Positions 16,732 to 24,366 of a DNA stretch of 35,534 nt are shown here, piece after piece. The stretch covers positions 1 to 35,534 of the forward strand of contig NZ_JRNB01000120.1 of assembly GCF_000758885.1 (NCBI RefSeq), read 5' to 3'. The translations under genes were made by a program, and so were the position numbers. Below the pieces are notes generated by a model. It did no database searches. It had not been told where the DNA came from and was given only the letters and a program-made list of their open reading frames with translations. The stretch comes from Peptostreptococcus sp. MV1. GTDB lineage: Bacteria; Bacillota; Clostridia; Peptostreptococcales; Peptostreptococcaceae. Positions within the stretch are counted from its first letter, which is position 1. Every line of letters begins with the position of its first letter.

Positions 16732-16862
16732 TTATTCACAGAAAATATGTTCTTTTCAACAGATTTCTGTGGATAAGTCTTGGTTTGTGTGTTAATAGCT
16801 TGATTTTATAGTATTTTTTACTCTCATAAATCCACAAGGTTATTAACATTTTCTGTGGATAA
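16732..16862. promoter_or_regulatory. DnaA-box cluster between dnaB and dnaC
   Basis: Consensus DnaA boxes (TTATNCACA) occur at 16732-16740 (TTATTCACA, plus), 16768-16776 (TTATCCACA, minus) and 16854-16862 (TTATCCACA, minus). A degenerate one lies at 16828-16836. The first two sit in a 14-base inverted repeat (16731-16744 with 16764-16777, one mismatch). The surrounding 300 bases (16590-16887) are very AT-rich and hold no gene. Possible roles are a DnaA titration site, an origin element or a regulatory site. Confidence 0.7.
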
Positions 16863-16887
16863 ACTCTATAAAAGTTTTGGATAACTT

Positions 16888-17877
16888 TTATCTAAATCTG
16901 AGATCATTTCCATAAAAATCATAGATATGAAAATTTCCGACTATTCTGGAAAGAGTTCTATCAGTATAAAGCTTACCTATCTGTGCTATATCTAGATTTG
17001 TAGAAATGATTACTTTTTTTCTAGAATTGAGCCTAGAATTTAATATGTTAAATAACTCTGCACTCGTAAAGCTATTTATCATCTCTGTTCCTAGGTCATC
17101 TATAATCAACAAGTCACAAGTAAATAGATTCTTATAATTCTCCTCGTCACTATCTGTATAGTATTCAGTCTTGAACTTATATCTTTCTATTATATCCATA
17201 AGGTTGAAGGCAGTCTGGTAGATTACAGTGTAGCCCCTGTCCATTATCTGCTTGGCTATACAACTACACATAAAAGTCTTACCCTGGCCTGTTGACCCCC
17301 TAAAAAGTAGGTTATTGTCTGCCTTATTCGCTGCCTGTTTGTCAAAATTATTAACATAATCTTGGACACTATGGAAGATGTTTTTGATATTCTCCCTAGG
17401 ACTGACCTCACATCCATCTTCTAGTTGGTCAGAAAACATACTAAAATCAAAGTTGTCAAAATTATCCTCATTAAGTATCTGTTTGAGGTTAGACATTTCA
17501 TAGGAATCGTTAAGTATCTTTTGTTTTAGACACTTACACTGGTCGCCATCTTCTAAAAATCCAGTATCCTTACATATCTGACAGTCATATTCCATACTCA
17601 TATAGGCTGGATCTATATTATTGGCCTGCATAATAGCCCGCTTATGCCTAATAAGGTCCTTCTGTCTAGCTTCAAGGACCTTGATCGCTTGTCCTGTAGG
17701 ATCCACAAGTATAGACTTGGCCATCTCTATTCCCAACATTTGTATCTCTTTGTTGAGTTGGGCAAGCTGGGGATAAGTGGTATATATTTTATTTACCCTC
17801 TCTTCCAGTTGGGTTGCATGAAGGTCCCTCTTGTCTTGGTATTCCTTCATTATATTTCTCATCTTTTCACTATTCAT
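16888..17877 (-). CDS. dnaC: DnaC/DnaI-like helicase loader ATPase
   Basis: An AAA+ ATPase that loads DnaB onto DNA. A helical N-terminus is followed by a zinc-type cysteine cluster (C99, C102, C114, C116 in CQICKDTG and CKC). The ATPase domain has GSTGQGKT (194-201), Walker B LLIIDD (256-261), a sensor STN in KVIISTNLD and an arginine-finger region TDRTLSRI. The length, 329, is normal for DnaC/DnaI-like proteins. The gene follows dnaD by four bases, and its AGGTGA site lies in the dnaD end. It is the last gene of walJ-rlmH-dnaD-dnaC. Whether it behaves more like DnaI or DnaC is not shown. Confidence 0.92.
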   Translation of the reverse strand: MNSEKMRNIMKEYQDKRDLHATQLEERVNKIYTTYPQLAQLNKEIQMLGIEMAKSILVDPTGQAIKVLEARQKDLIRHKRAIMQANNIDPAYMSMEYDCQICKDTGFLEDGDQCKCLKQKILNDSYEMSNLKQILNEDNFDNFDFSMFSDQLEDGCEVSPRENIKNIFHSVQDYVNNFDKQAANKADNNLLFRGSTGQGKTFMCSCIAKQIMDRGYTVIYQTAFNLMDIIERYKFKTEYYTDSDEENYKNLFTCDLLIIDDLGTEMINSFTSAELFNILNSRLNSRKKVIISTNLDIAQIGKLYTDRTLSRIVGNFHIYDFYGNDLRFR

Positions 17878-17881
17878 ACAA

Positions 17882-18949
17882 TCACCTGTTCTTGTTTAAT
17901 TCTCTTACCATATTGTTTATCTCGTCATCGCTATACTTGTCTGATATGCTCTGCGTAAAATTATGGAACTTGGTCCTAGTACTTGCCATAGGTTGGCTAG
18001 CCTTCTTTTTTGACTTCACCCCCTTAACTATCTTGGCCTTGGCAAAGTCTTCTTCAGCCTTTTTGAGGTCGGCTAGGGTCCTTATTCCCTTGCTATCCCA
18101 TGCCCTAATTATAGAGTCAAAGTACTTTATATTTGGATTTGATGTATTTATAGATTTGGCACAGGCCTTCAAGACTAGGTCCATTGGCATGTGGTATTCA
18201 TAAAACCACCTATCTATAGCTTCCTTTTCCCCTTCTGTTGCTGTCCTATTAAAGCCCAAGGCCCTAAATACAGCCTTGTAATTTTCTGCCTTTTCCTGCC
18301 TAAAATCATCCTGAATTTTCAAGTCATCTAGGCTAGTTATAGACTGGTCAAACCAAGACCTCAAAATTCCGATTACATAGTTTACAGACTTTATCTTGCC
18401 ATGGTCTCTTATAGACCTCTCAAAGGCTTCTACAACCATTTTAGGTGACATATTATACTTCTTACTAGCATCTAATATATCTATCTTTTCATTTGGAGTC
18501 AAGATTCTAGATGCCAATTCTTCAATTCTATTATACATAGACACATACTCCAATGAAGAAGCATCTTCTATTGTAGAGTACATGCTGGTTTCTTGGTCAT
18601 CTAACCCCTTGTCCCCTATGAGATTCTTTATATACTCCACCTTTATATCCAAAAACTCTACTGCCATACGGTCATCTAGAGTGTGAATCTTGATGGCACC
18701 CATATCTTCCCAAAACTGCCACGCCTCCATAACCTCTTTTTCAGGTATACCAAGTGTAGATGATATAATCTCATTTGTCAGATCTCCACCCCTTAAACCA
18801 TTATAAAAATAGGCCTCTCTATAGGCTAGTAGGTATATCTTTACCTGGTTACCACTAGCTATAGGCATAAACATATCAAAAAATATACTGGGTATACTTA
18901 TATCACTATAGGTTTCATCGTCAATTGTCTTAAAAAACATAGGCTTCAC
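17882..18949 (-). CDS. dnaD: DnaD-domain replication initiation protein
   Basis: A 355-residue primosome-type protein. The N-terminal winged-helix part (about 15-95: IPSIFFDMFMPIASGNQVKIYLLAYREAYF, LGIPEKEVMEAWQFWEDMGAIKI) is followed by two DnaD-type (DnaB_2) helical domains (about 145-195, YNMSPKMVVEAFERSI; and about 225-290, YEYHMPMDLVLKAC...YFDSIIRAW). In Firmicutes, DnaD and DnaB(Bsu) proteins remodel origin DNA and help the loader. The two repeated domains fit either, and the clostridial single protein seems to combine the roles. GGAAAGGAG precedes the ATG. The gene begins nine bases after rlmH and runs into dnaC. Confidence 0.92.
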   Translation of the reverse strand: MKPMFFKTIDDETYSDISIPSIFFDMFMPIASGNQVKIYLLAYREAYFYNGLRGGDLTNEIISSTLGIPEKEVMEAWQFWEDMGAIKIHTLDDRMAVEFLDIKVEYIKNLIGDKGLDDQETSMYSTIEDASSLEYVSMYNRIEELASRILTPNEKIDILDASKKYNMSPKMVVEAFERSIRDHGKIKSVNYVIGILRSWFDQSITSLDDLKIQDDFRQEKAENYKAVFRALGFNRTATEGEKEAIDRWFYEYHMPMDLVLKACAKSINTSNPNIKYFDSIIRAWDSKGIRTLADLKKAEEDFAKAKIVKGVKSKKKASQPMASTRTKFHNFTQSISDKYSDDEINNMVRELNKNR

Positions 18950-18957
18950 TCCTTTCC

Positions 18958-19440
18958 TTACTTGTGGTAGGGTTGGCCACTATTTATCCTGAAAGCCCTG
19001 TAGACCTGCTCCAAGAGTATGAGCCTCATCAGCTGGTGGGGGAAGGTCATCTTGGAAAATGACAGCTTCATATCCGCCCTTGTCAATACCATATCAGCTA
19101 GACCTAGAGATCCGCCTATAACTAGGTATATATGACTGACACCTGTCAGGCTCAACCTAGACATATGCTCAGCTAGGTCTTCTGATGACATAGACCTACC
19201 ATCTATGGCTAGGGCTACTACATAGGCCCCGTCCTTTATCTTTGATAGAATAGCTATTCCCTCTCTATCCTTGACCATGGTCATCTCTTTGTCACTCAAA
19301 TTTTCCGGAGCCTTCTCATCATTCACTTCTATTATTTCCAGCTTGCAGTACTTAGACAACCTCTTAGAGAACTCTTCTATACCAAGCTTTATGTATTTTT
19401 CCTTTATCTTTCCAACAGATACAATACTAATCTTTATCAT
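18958..19440 (-). CDS. rlmH: 23S rRNA pseudouridine-1915 N3-methyltransferase RlmH
   Basis: A SPOUT-class methyltransferase that modifies pseudouridine 1915 in helix 69 of 23S rRNA. The start at [16 protein letters not shown] matches the family length of about 160 and has GAGGG five to six bases upstream; a longer frame to 19473 lacks support. The SAM-binding knot is visible (LVIGGSLGL) along with the C-terminal [32 protein letters not shown] signature, split here by its motifs FPHQL, EQVYRA and PYHK. It lies 102 bases after walJ and just before dnaD. Confidence 0.97.
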   Translation of the reverse strand: MIKISIVSVGKIKEKYIKLGIEEFSKRLSKYCKLEIIEVNDEKAPENLSDKEMTMVKDREGIAILSKIKDGAYVVALAIDGRSMSSEDLAEHMSRLSLTGVSHIYLVIGGSLGLADMVLTRADMKLSFSKMTFPHQLMRLILLEQVYRAFRINSGQPYHK

Positions 19441-19542
19441 ATTTACCCTCATATCCCATAATTTGTTAGCCATGACCTAGCCACCGTGGTCAGTCTATAT
19501 AAGCTTGTCAAAGTTAACTGACCTCAATCCAAATTATTAATT

Positions 19543-20343
19543 CTACTTGTTGACCTGATATACTCTTGATATATCATCTCTCATCAATACTTCCAACTGG
19601 ACATCCTTGCCTATCTTCATTTTATTTTCTGTTAATATATAATTAGATGTTTCGTATGCCAGGGCTGGAAAATTATTTTCCCTACTCAAGTGGGCCAGTA
19701 ATATATCTTCAGTACCATTCTTTATCAGGTCTACAGCAAATTTGGCCGCATCTTCATTTGATAGGTGACCAGTATTTGACATGACCCTCTTCTTAAGCCT
19801 ATATGTATAAGACCCCATCAGTAACATCTCCTTGTCGTAGTTTGACTCTAATACTACTAGCTTGGACCCCAATATATTTGCCCTGATTTCGTCTGATATA
19901 TGACCTGTATCCGTTGCTATAGACAGTTTTTCATCCTTCTCATTAAATAGACTAAATCCCACAGGATCAGCCGCATCATGGTTTATAGAGAAGGGTTTGA
20001 TACATATATCACCAAGATCATAGGCCTTGTCATTATCAAAGATCATGACATTAGACTCCTTTACCTTACCTATCTTGGATTCAAGGGCCATCCAAGTTTT
20101 GTAATTCATATACATGGGTAGGTCGTACTTCCTAGATAGGACACCCAATCCCTTTATATGGTCAGAGTGCTCATGAGTTATAAAAATTCCCCTCAACTTG
20201 CTTATATCTACATCTATATCTTCAAGCCCCTTGGAAATCCTCTTACCACTCAGGCCTGCATCTATTAAAATATTTGTATCCTTGTAGCCTACATAGTGGC
20301 AATTTCCACTACTACCGCTACCGATAGAACAATATTTGAGCAT
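19543..20343 (-). CDS. walJ: MBL-fold metallohydrolase WalJ/YycJ/VicX
   Basis: A cytoplasmic metallo-beta-lactamase-fold protein of the WalJ group, 266 residues. The metal site reads THEHSDHIKG, with NHDAADPVG, ATDTGH and LSNEDAAKF further on, and the opening MLKYCSIGSGSSGNC is typical. The start is placed there because AAGGGGG lies six bases upstream. In many Firmicutes walJ ends the walRKHIJ operon and is followed by rlmH, as here, but the walRK kinase pair is not in the window. Suggested roles concern cell wall or DNA repair exonuclease activity; the substrate is unsettled. Confidence 0.92.
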   Translation of the reverse strand: MLKYCSIGSGSSGNCHYVGYKDTNILIDAGLSGKRISKGLEDIDVDISKLRGIFITHEHSDHIKGLGVLSRKYDLPMYMNYKTWMALESKIGKVKESNVMIFDNDKAYDLGDICIKPFSINHDAADPVGFSLFNEKDEKLSIATDTGHISDEIRANILGSKLVVLESNYDKEMLLMGSYTYRLKKRVMSNTGHLSNEDAAKFAVDLIKNGTEDILLAHLSRENNFPALAYETSNYILTENKMKIGKDVQLEVLMRDDISRVYQVNK

Positions 20344-20382
20344 AAAAACCCCCTTTTCTTTCTTAACTAATTCATATATACC

Positions 20383-20413
20383 ATTATAAAGCAAAAGACT
20401 AATTTTATCCACA
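20383..20413 (-). promoter_or_regulatory. walJ-rlmH-dnaD-dnaC promoter with an overlapping DnaA box
   Basis: TATAAT (20388-20383, minus) lies 17 bases downstream of TGGATA (20411-20406), a four-of-six -35. The -35 is inside a consensus DnaA box, TTATCCACA on the plus strand at 20405-20413. DnaA binding would occlude the promoter. Confidence 0.65.
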
Positions 20414-20520
20414 GAACATTTAAGGTAAAAAGTCTTATTACAAAAAAAACACCTTGTATCATGACTTAAACTAGCAGACTTTTACCTGTCCTATCATATA
20501 TAGGCTAAATGGAGTAGGGA

Positions 20521-20557
20521 GGACTTTCACTAGAGACTGACGGCATGCCCGTCATAC
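20521..20557 (-). other. Possible 5' fragment of a group II intron
   Basis: Read on the minus strand, GTATGACGGGCATGCCGTC followed by AGTCTCTAGTGAAAGTCC resembles the first part of domain I of some bacterial group II introns (a GCATG hairpin, then AGTCTCTAG.GTGAGAGTCC-like bases). No reverse transcriptase, domain V or 3' end is present. It lies between the walJ promoter and the rubredoxin terminator. This is pattern memory, not a profile match. Confidence 0.35.
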
Positions 20558-20563
20558 CTAAAG

Positions 20564-20593
20564 AAAGGGCTAGAGAACAATCCCTAGCCCTTT
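20564..20593 (-). terminator. Terminator of the rubredoxin gene
   Basis: AAAGGGCTAG pairs with CTAGCCCTTT over a ten-base loop, 16 bases after the rubredoxin stop. The following minus-strand bases CTTTCTTT are a modest T tract. Confidence 0.7.
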
Positions 20594-20608
20594 CATATTT
20601 TGTTTTTA

Positions 20609-20770
20609 TTAGTCCATTACTGAGAAATCTTCTTTTGTAACACCGCAATCTGGACATTCCCAATCATCTGGAATATCTTCAAATGCAGTTCCTGGAGCGA
20701 TACCTGAATCTGGATCACCTATTTCTGGATCATAAACATAGCCACATACATCACATACATACTTCTTCAT
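20609..20770 (-). CDS. Rubredoxin
   Basis: A 53-residue rubredoxin, an electron carrier with one iron bound by four cysteines. Both CxxCG knuckles are present: [17 protein letters not shown] at the start and [12 protein letters not shown] near the end, with the usual AFEDIPDDW between them. AGGAGG lies ten bases before the ATG. In strict anaerobes rubredoxin feeds electrons to oxygen- and peroxide-reducing enzymes such as rubrerythrin. It has its own promoter and terminator, so it is monocistronic, although it lies just downstream of the Fur-family gene on the same strand. Confidence 0.97.
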   Translation of the reverse strand: MKKYVCDVCGYVYDPEIGDPDSGIAPGTAFEDIPDDWECPDCGVTKEDFSVMD

Positions 20771-20829
20771 CTTAAAAGTCCTCCTAATTATTTGATTTAT
20801 TAATTTATTTTTTATTGTTTGATGTTAGT

Positions 20830-20858
20830 ATTATACCCACCAAGCAATATAAATAACA
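20830..20858 (-). promoter_or_regulatory. Rubredoxin promoter
   Basis: TATAAT (20835-20830, minus) with a weak -35 TGTTAT (20858-20853) at 17-base spacing. It lies in the gap between the Fur-family gene and rubredoxin. Confidence 0.5.
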
Positions 20859-20874
20859 GTTTCTAGGTAAAAAA

Positions 20875-21336
20875 TCAATCATTTTCCATATTTTTTATAC
20901 AATCCGGACAAACACCTACAAACTCTAGATTATGTCCAGTTATTTCATAGCCAGTTTTAGCTGCTATATCATCTTTCATATCTTCAACAGGACACATCTC
21001 TATATATGTCGATTGACCACATACCTTACATGTCAAAATATGATGATGCAAATCCTTACAAAGTTCATATATATTATTACCATCTAGTAATATTTGCCTT
21101 GTCAGAATCTTGGCATCAACCAAGGCTCCTAGGGCCCTATATACTGTTGATAGGTTGATATTTACATTCTTCCTAACCTCATGGTATATATCTTCAGCTG
21201 TCATTGGCTTTTCTGAATGCCTTAGGCAGTTTATTAACTCCATCCTCTTCTTAGTAGTCTTCAGATTTGCAGCCTTCAACAAGGCATAATTTTCTTTTCT
21301 ATGATTATCCTTAGAACAAGAACAAGTATTAGTCAT
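20875..21336 (-). CDS. zur: Fur-family metal-dependent repressor, probably Zur
   Basis: A 153-residue Fur-family regulator. An N-terminal winged helix (LKTTKKRMELINCLRHSEKPMTAEDIYHEV, then NLSTVYRALGALVDAKIL) is followed by the dimerisation domain. The latter has DLHHHILTC (H97-H99) and two structural zinc CxxC pairs (C103/C106, C143/C146). The divergent neighbour znuA and the nearby znuCB make Zur the best subtype, but Fur and PerR share all these features. The N-terminus has two extra cysteines (TCSCSK). GGAGG precedes the ATG. Confidence 0.85.
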   Translation of the reverse strand: MTNTCSCSKDNHRKENYALLKAANLKTTKKRMELINCLRHSEKPMTAEDIYHEVRKNVNINLSTVYRALGALVDAKILTRQILLDGNNIYELCKDLHHHILTCKVCGQSTYIEMCPVEDMKDDIAAKTGYEITGHNLEFVGVCPDCIKNMEND

Positions 21337-21368
21337 AGAAGCCTCCTTTCATATATTGCATTTACTTA

Positions 21369-21377
21369 ATTATATCA
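21369..21377 (-). promoter_or_regulatory. Extended -10 promoter of the Fur-family gene
   Basis: TGATATAAT on the minus strand, an extended -10 element, 33 bases before the start codon. The -35 is not obvious. Confidence 0.55.
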
Positions 21378-21477
21378 CATTAATCACATAAATACCTGCT
21401 TTCTATACCCAAATTAAAAATATATATGACATAAGTTCTGTATATATATATAAATGCAAAAAAATCGCAATTGATTA

Positions 21478-21506
21478 TTGACAAATCTCTCCTAAAAGAA
21501 TATACT
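21478..21506 (+). promoter_or_regulatory. znuA promoter
   Basis: TTGACA (21478-21483), exact 17-base spacer, TATACT (21501-21506). The leader to the ATG is about 75 bases. Confidence 0.8.
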
Positions 21507-21587
21507 CTAAATAGAATTATGAAAATGCCAAGCTTTTGCATTTAATTTTAAGTTTAAATACGTTCAAATCGTTATAAGGAGGATTTT

Positions 21588-22658
21588 ATGAAAAAAATAG
21601 GACTTAAATTATCTGCAGTCCTACTAGCTACATCTTTTGCCCTAGCAGGCTGTACAGGTGGCAAGACTGCAAATTCAACAGAAAAGAAGGACGGAGAAAA
21701 ACTAAAGATCTATACTAGTTTCTACCCAATGTATGACTTTGCCAAGAAAATAGGTGGAGACAAGGTTGAGGTAACTAACCTAGTACCTGCTGGTACAGAA
21801 CCACATGACTGGGAACCATCTGCCAAGGATCTAGCCAAGATATCAGAGGCAGACCTACTAGTATACAGTGGTGCTGGTATGGAATCTTGGATAGAAAAGT
21901 TAGACGAAACTACAAAGGATAGTAAGTTAGTCAAGGTAGAAGCTTCACATGGAGTAGACCTAATTAAGTCTGAGCACCATCACGATCATGAAGATGCTCA
22001 CGATCATGAAGATGCTCACGATCATGAAGATGCTCATGAGCATGAAGACGAACACAAGGACGAAGATAAGGATGCCAAGGAAGAAAATCATGAGCACGAT
22101 CACGAAGACGCTCACGAACACCACCATCACGGTGCCTATGACCCACATGTATGGTTAGCTCCTCAGAATGCCAAGATAGAAATGAAGAATATCAAGGATG
22201 CCCTAGTAAAGGCAGATGCAGCCAACAAGGACTACTATGAAAAGAACTTTGAAACATATTCAAAGAAGATAGACGAACTAGACAACAAGTTCTTAACTAG
22301 CCTAAAAAACACAAAGAGCAAGAATATAGTTGTATCACACGAAGCCTTTGCTTACCTATGCAAGGCCTATGGTATCAAGCAGATCGGTATAGAAGGCCTA
22401 TCACCAGACTCTGAACCAGATGCAGCTAGAATGGCTGAAGTGACAAAGTTCGCCAAGGAAAATAATGTAAAGTATATCTTCTTTGAAGAACTAGTTAGCC
22501 CTAAGGTATCTGAAACTATAGCCAAGGAAGTGGGTGCAAAGACAGCAGTCCTTAATCCACTTGAAGGTCTATCTGAAGACCAGCTAAAGGCTGGAGAAGA
22601 CTACTTCTCAATTATGGAATCTAACCTAAAAGTATTGTTAGAAGCATTGAATGCTTAA
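21588..22658 (+). CDS. znuA: Zinc-binding lipoprotein of an ABC importer (ZnuA/AdcA-like)
   Basis: A cluster A-I solute-binding lipoprotein, 356 residues, that captures zinc (or manganese) outside the cell. A signal peptide ends in LAGC with lipidated C22. Ligand regions visible are GTEPHDWEPS, then DPHVWLAPQN and SHEAFAYLCKAYG. Between the first two lies a long His/Asp/Glu-rich loop (about 125-180) with three identical DHEDAH units, a feature of zinc rather than manganese binders. AAGGAGG precedes the ATG. znuC and znuB follow, but a terminator separates them. Zur control is likely. Confidence 0.93.
   Translation: MKKIGLKLSAVLLATSFALAGCTGGKTANSTEKKDGEKLKIYTSFYPMYDFAKKIGGDKVEVTNLVPAGTEPHDWEPSAKDLAKISEADLLVYSGAGMESWIEKLDETTKDSKLVKVEASHGVDLIKSEHHHDHEDAHDHEDAHDHEDAHEHEDEHKDEDKDAKEENHEHDHEDAHEHHHHGAYDPHVWLAPQNAKIEMKNIKDALVKADAANKDYYEKNFETYSKKIDELDNKFLTSLKNTKSKNIVVSHEAFAYLCKAYGIKQIGIEGLSPDSEPDAARMAEVTKFAKENNVKYIFFEELVSPKVSETIAKEVGAKTAVLNPLEGLSEDQLKAGEDYFSIMESNLKVLLEALNA
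21981..22034 (+). repeat. Three perfect 18-bp tandem repeats inside znuA
   Basis: Unit CACGATCATGAAGATGCT, three identical copies encoding HDHEDA each, followed by diverged copies. The unit is a multiple of three, so copy-number change alters loop length without breaking the frame. Confidence 0.9.
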
Positions 22659-22694
22659 TCAAATTACTGTATAATTATATATGAAAACATATGA

Positions 22695-22724
22695 GAGGCG
22701 TTATTTTTAATAATGCCTCTTTAA
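22695..22724 (+). terminator. Terminator between znuA and znuC
   Basis: GAGGCGTTATT pairs with AATAATGCCTC (one G-T pair) over a three-base loop, followed by TTTAATTT. It lies 36 bases after the znuA stop, so znuA may be made in excess over znuCB. Confidence 0.75.
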
Positions 22725-22819
22725 TTTAAAAATTTTTTAGTCTTCCTTAAAGGTTGACTGATATAAAATTATAAAGGACAGGTTGAAAATAAAGTATCAA
22801 CCTAGATAAGGTGGGAATC

Positions 22820-23488
22820 GTGGATAAAATTATAGAAATAAAGGATATGTCCTTCAAATACGACAAGGACTACATACTAACAAGTATCAACCTAGATGTA
22901 AATAGAGGAGACTTTGTTGGTATAATAGGAGCAAATGGTACGGGTAAGTCTACCCTGCTAAAATTAATATTGGGCCAGCTAAAGCCAAACATAGGCACTA
23001 TTAGCGTCTATGGCAATCCAGCTTGGTCCAACAATAGAACAGGAAAAATTGGCTACGTAGCTCAAGTTGGTCTGTCAAGGGGAATGGACTTTCCTGCAAC
23101 AGTCGGCGAAATAGTCATGCTAAACATGTACAAAGACATAGGTCTCTTCAAGTTTCCTAAAAAAGAGCATAGGAAGGCGGTAAAAAAGGCTCTTGACACA
23201 GTCGGTATGCTAGACTATATAGACAGGAGATTTTCAGATCTTTCTGGCGGCCAACAGCAGAGGGTAATAATAGCCAAGGCCATAGTAAACAAGCCGGAGG
23301 TCTTGATACTCGATGAACCTACAACTGGTATAGACCACAAGTCTGAGGAAATACTATACCAATTACTAGACAAACTAAATCAGGAAGATAATATCACTAT
23401 CTTGATGATCTCCCACGACCTAAGAAAGATAAAAGAGCACTCCAACAAGCTAATTGAACTGGAATGCTTTGAAAAGGAGGTCAACTGA
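22820..23488 (+). CDS. znuC: Zinc ABC transporter ATP-binding protein
   Basis: The ATPase that powers import through ZnuB. Walker A GANGTGKST, signature LSGGQQQR, Walker B VLILDEPTTGID and H-loop MISHD are all intact. GTG at 22820 is chosen over the GTG at 22811 because AAGGTGG lies six bases before it, giving 222 residues. The stop codon overlaps the znuB ATG by one base. A separate promoter for znuCB is not clear in the 160-base gap after znuA; readthrough of the terminator is possible. Confidence 0.94.
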   Translation: MDKIIEIKDMSFKYDKDYILTSINLDVNRGDFVGIIGANGTGKSTLLKLILGQLKPNIGTISVYGNPAWSNNRTGKIGYVAQVGLSRGMDFPATVGEIVMLNMYKDIGLFKFPKKEHRKAVKKALDTVGMLDYIDRRFSDLSGGQQQRVIIAKAIVNKPEVLILDEPTTGIDHKSEEILYQLLDKLNQEDNITILMISHDLRKIKEHSNKLIELECFEKEVN

Positions 23489-24282
23489 TGTTTGAAATGT
23501 TTGAATTTGAATTTATGAGGAGGGCCTTTTTGGTCGGTCTACTCCTAGCAACCATAATACCATGCATAGGAACAATCATCGTCCTAAAAAGGCTATCTAT
23601 GATGGGGGATGCCTTGTCTCATACATCCCTAGCCGGTGTAGCAGCAGGGCTCTTGATAGGGGCCAACCCTATAGTGGGGGCCATTATAGTTACAGTTGTA
23701 GCTGGCTTTGGTATAGATTTTATCAGGAAGAAATTCCCCAAGTATTCAGAAATATCAATAGCCATCACCATGTCGGCAGGTATAGGTCTGGCCGGTGTCT
23801 TATCTGGCTTTACAGATAGTTCGACAGGATTTAGTAGCTTCCTCTTCGGTAGTATAGTGGCAATTACAGACTTTGAGCTTTATCTAGTTGTCATCCTGTC
23901 CATCTTGGTCATGCTCGCCTTTATCCTCCTATACAAGGAGCTGATGTATATAGCCTTTGATGAAGATGGAGCTAGATTGGTAGGTATACCAGTCAAAACT
24001 GTCAACTTTATATTTACAATACTGACAGCCCTAACCGTATCTATCGCTTCTAGGACCGTCGGTACCCTGATAGTATCCTCAATAATGGTAATACCCGTAG
24101 CTTGTGCCATGAGGTTTGCATCAAGCTACAAGATGACAGTAATCCTATCAATCTTGTTTGCCCTAGTATTTACAGCAATAGGCTTGACCCTGTCATTCTA
24201 TGTTGGTCTCAAACCAGGAGGAACTATAGTCCTATCCGGAGTCCTTACCCTTATACTACTAATGATATTTAAAAAAGATTAA
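23488..24282 (+). CDS. znuB: Zinc ABC transporter permease
   Basis: A 264-residue ABC-3-family permease with about eight membrane segments. The family features LKRLSMMGDALSHTSLAG near the N-terminus (where the ATPase docks) and the conserved GTLIVSSIMVIP stretch are present. It is translationally coupled to znuC by an ATGA-type overlap. The operon ends at a terminator shared with the convergent DUF3169 gene. Confidence 0.94.
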   Translation: MFEMFEFEFMRRAFLVGLLLATIIPCIGTIIVLKRLSMMGDALSHTSLAGVAAGLLIGANPIVGAIIVTVVAGFGIDFIRKKFPKYSEISIAITMSAGIGLAGVLSGFTDSSTGFSSFLFGSIVAITDFELYLVVILSILVMLAFILLYKELMYIAFDEDGARLVGIPVKTVNFIFTILTALTVSIASRTVGTLIVSSIMVIPVACAMRFASSYKMTVILSILFALVFTAIGLTLSFYVGLKPGGTIVLSGVLTLILLMIFKKD

Positions 24283-24290
24283 TAAAATAT

Positions 24291-24343
24291 AAAAAGAAGG
24301 TCATACCCCAAGTATTTAAAAATATGGTTCTGACCTTCTTTTT
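24291..24343. terminator. Bidirectional terminator between znuB and the DUF3169 gene
   Basis: AAAAAGAAGGTCA (24291-24303) and TGACCTTCTTTTT (24331-24343) are perfect inverted repeats with a 27-base loop. The A and T tracts allow function on both strands for the convergent genes. Confidence 0.8.
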
Positions 24344-24366
24344 ATCAAATTTTTAAGTTAACTTTT

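Larger units (their letters stand above)
21356..21544. repeat. Three copies of a 9-mer TTGCATTTA in the zur-znuA gap
   Basis: TTGCATTTA occurs at 21356-21364 (plus), 21451-21459 (minus) and 21536-21544 (plus). The first lies between the zur -10 and start codon, the second just upstream of the znuA -35, the third in the znuA leader. They could be regulator half sites for the divergent genes. Confidence 0.4.

Noticed and set aside
16612-16862. Full chromosomal origin oriC
   Set aside because: dnaA and dnaN are absent, the boxes are few, and genes converge on the site; only a DnaA-box cluster is supported.
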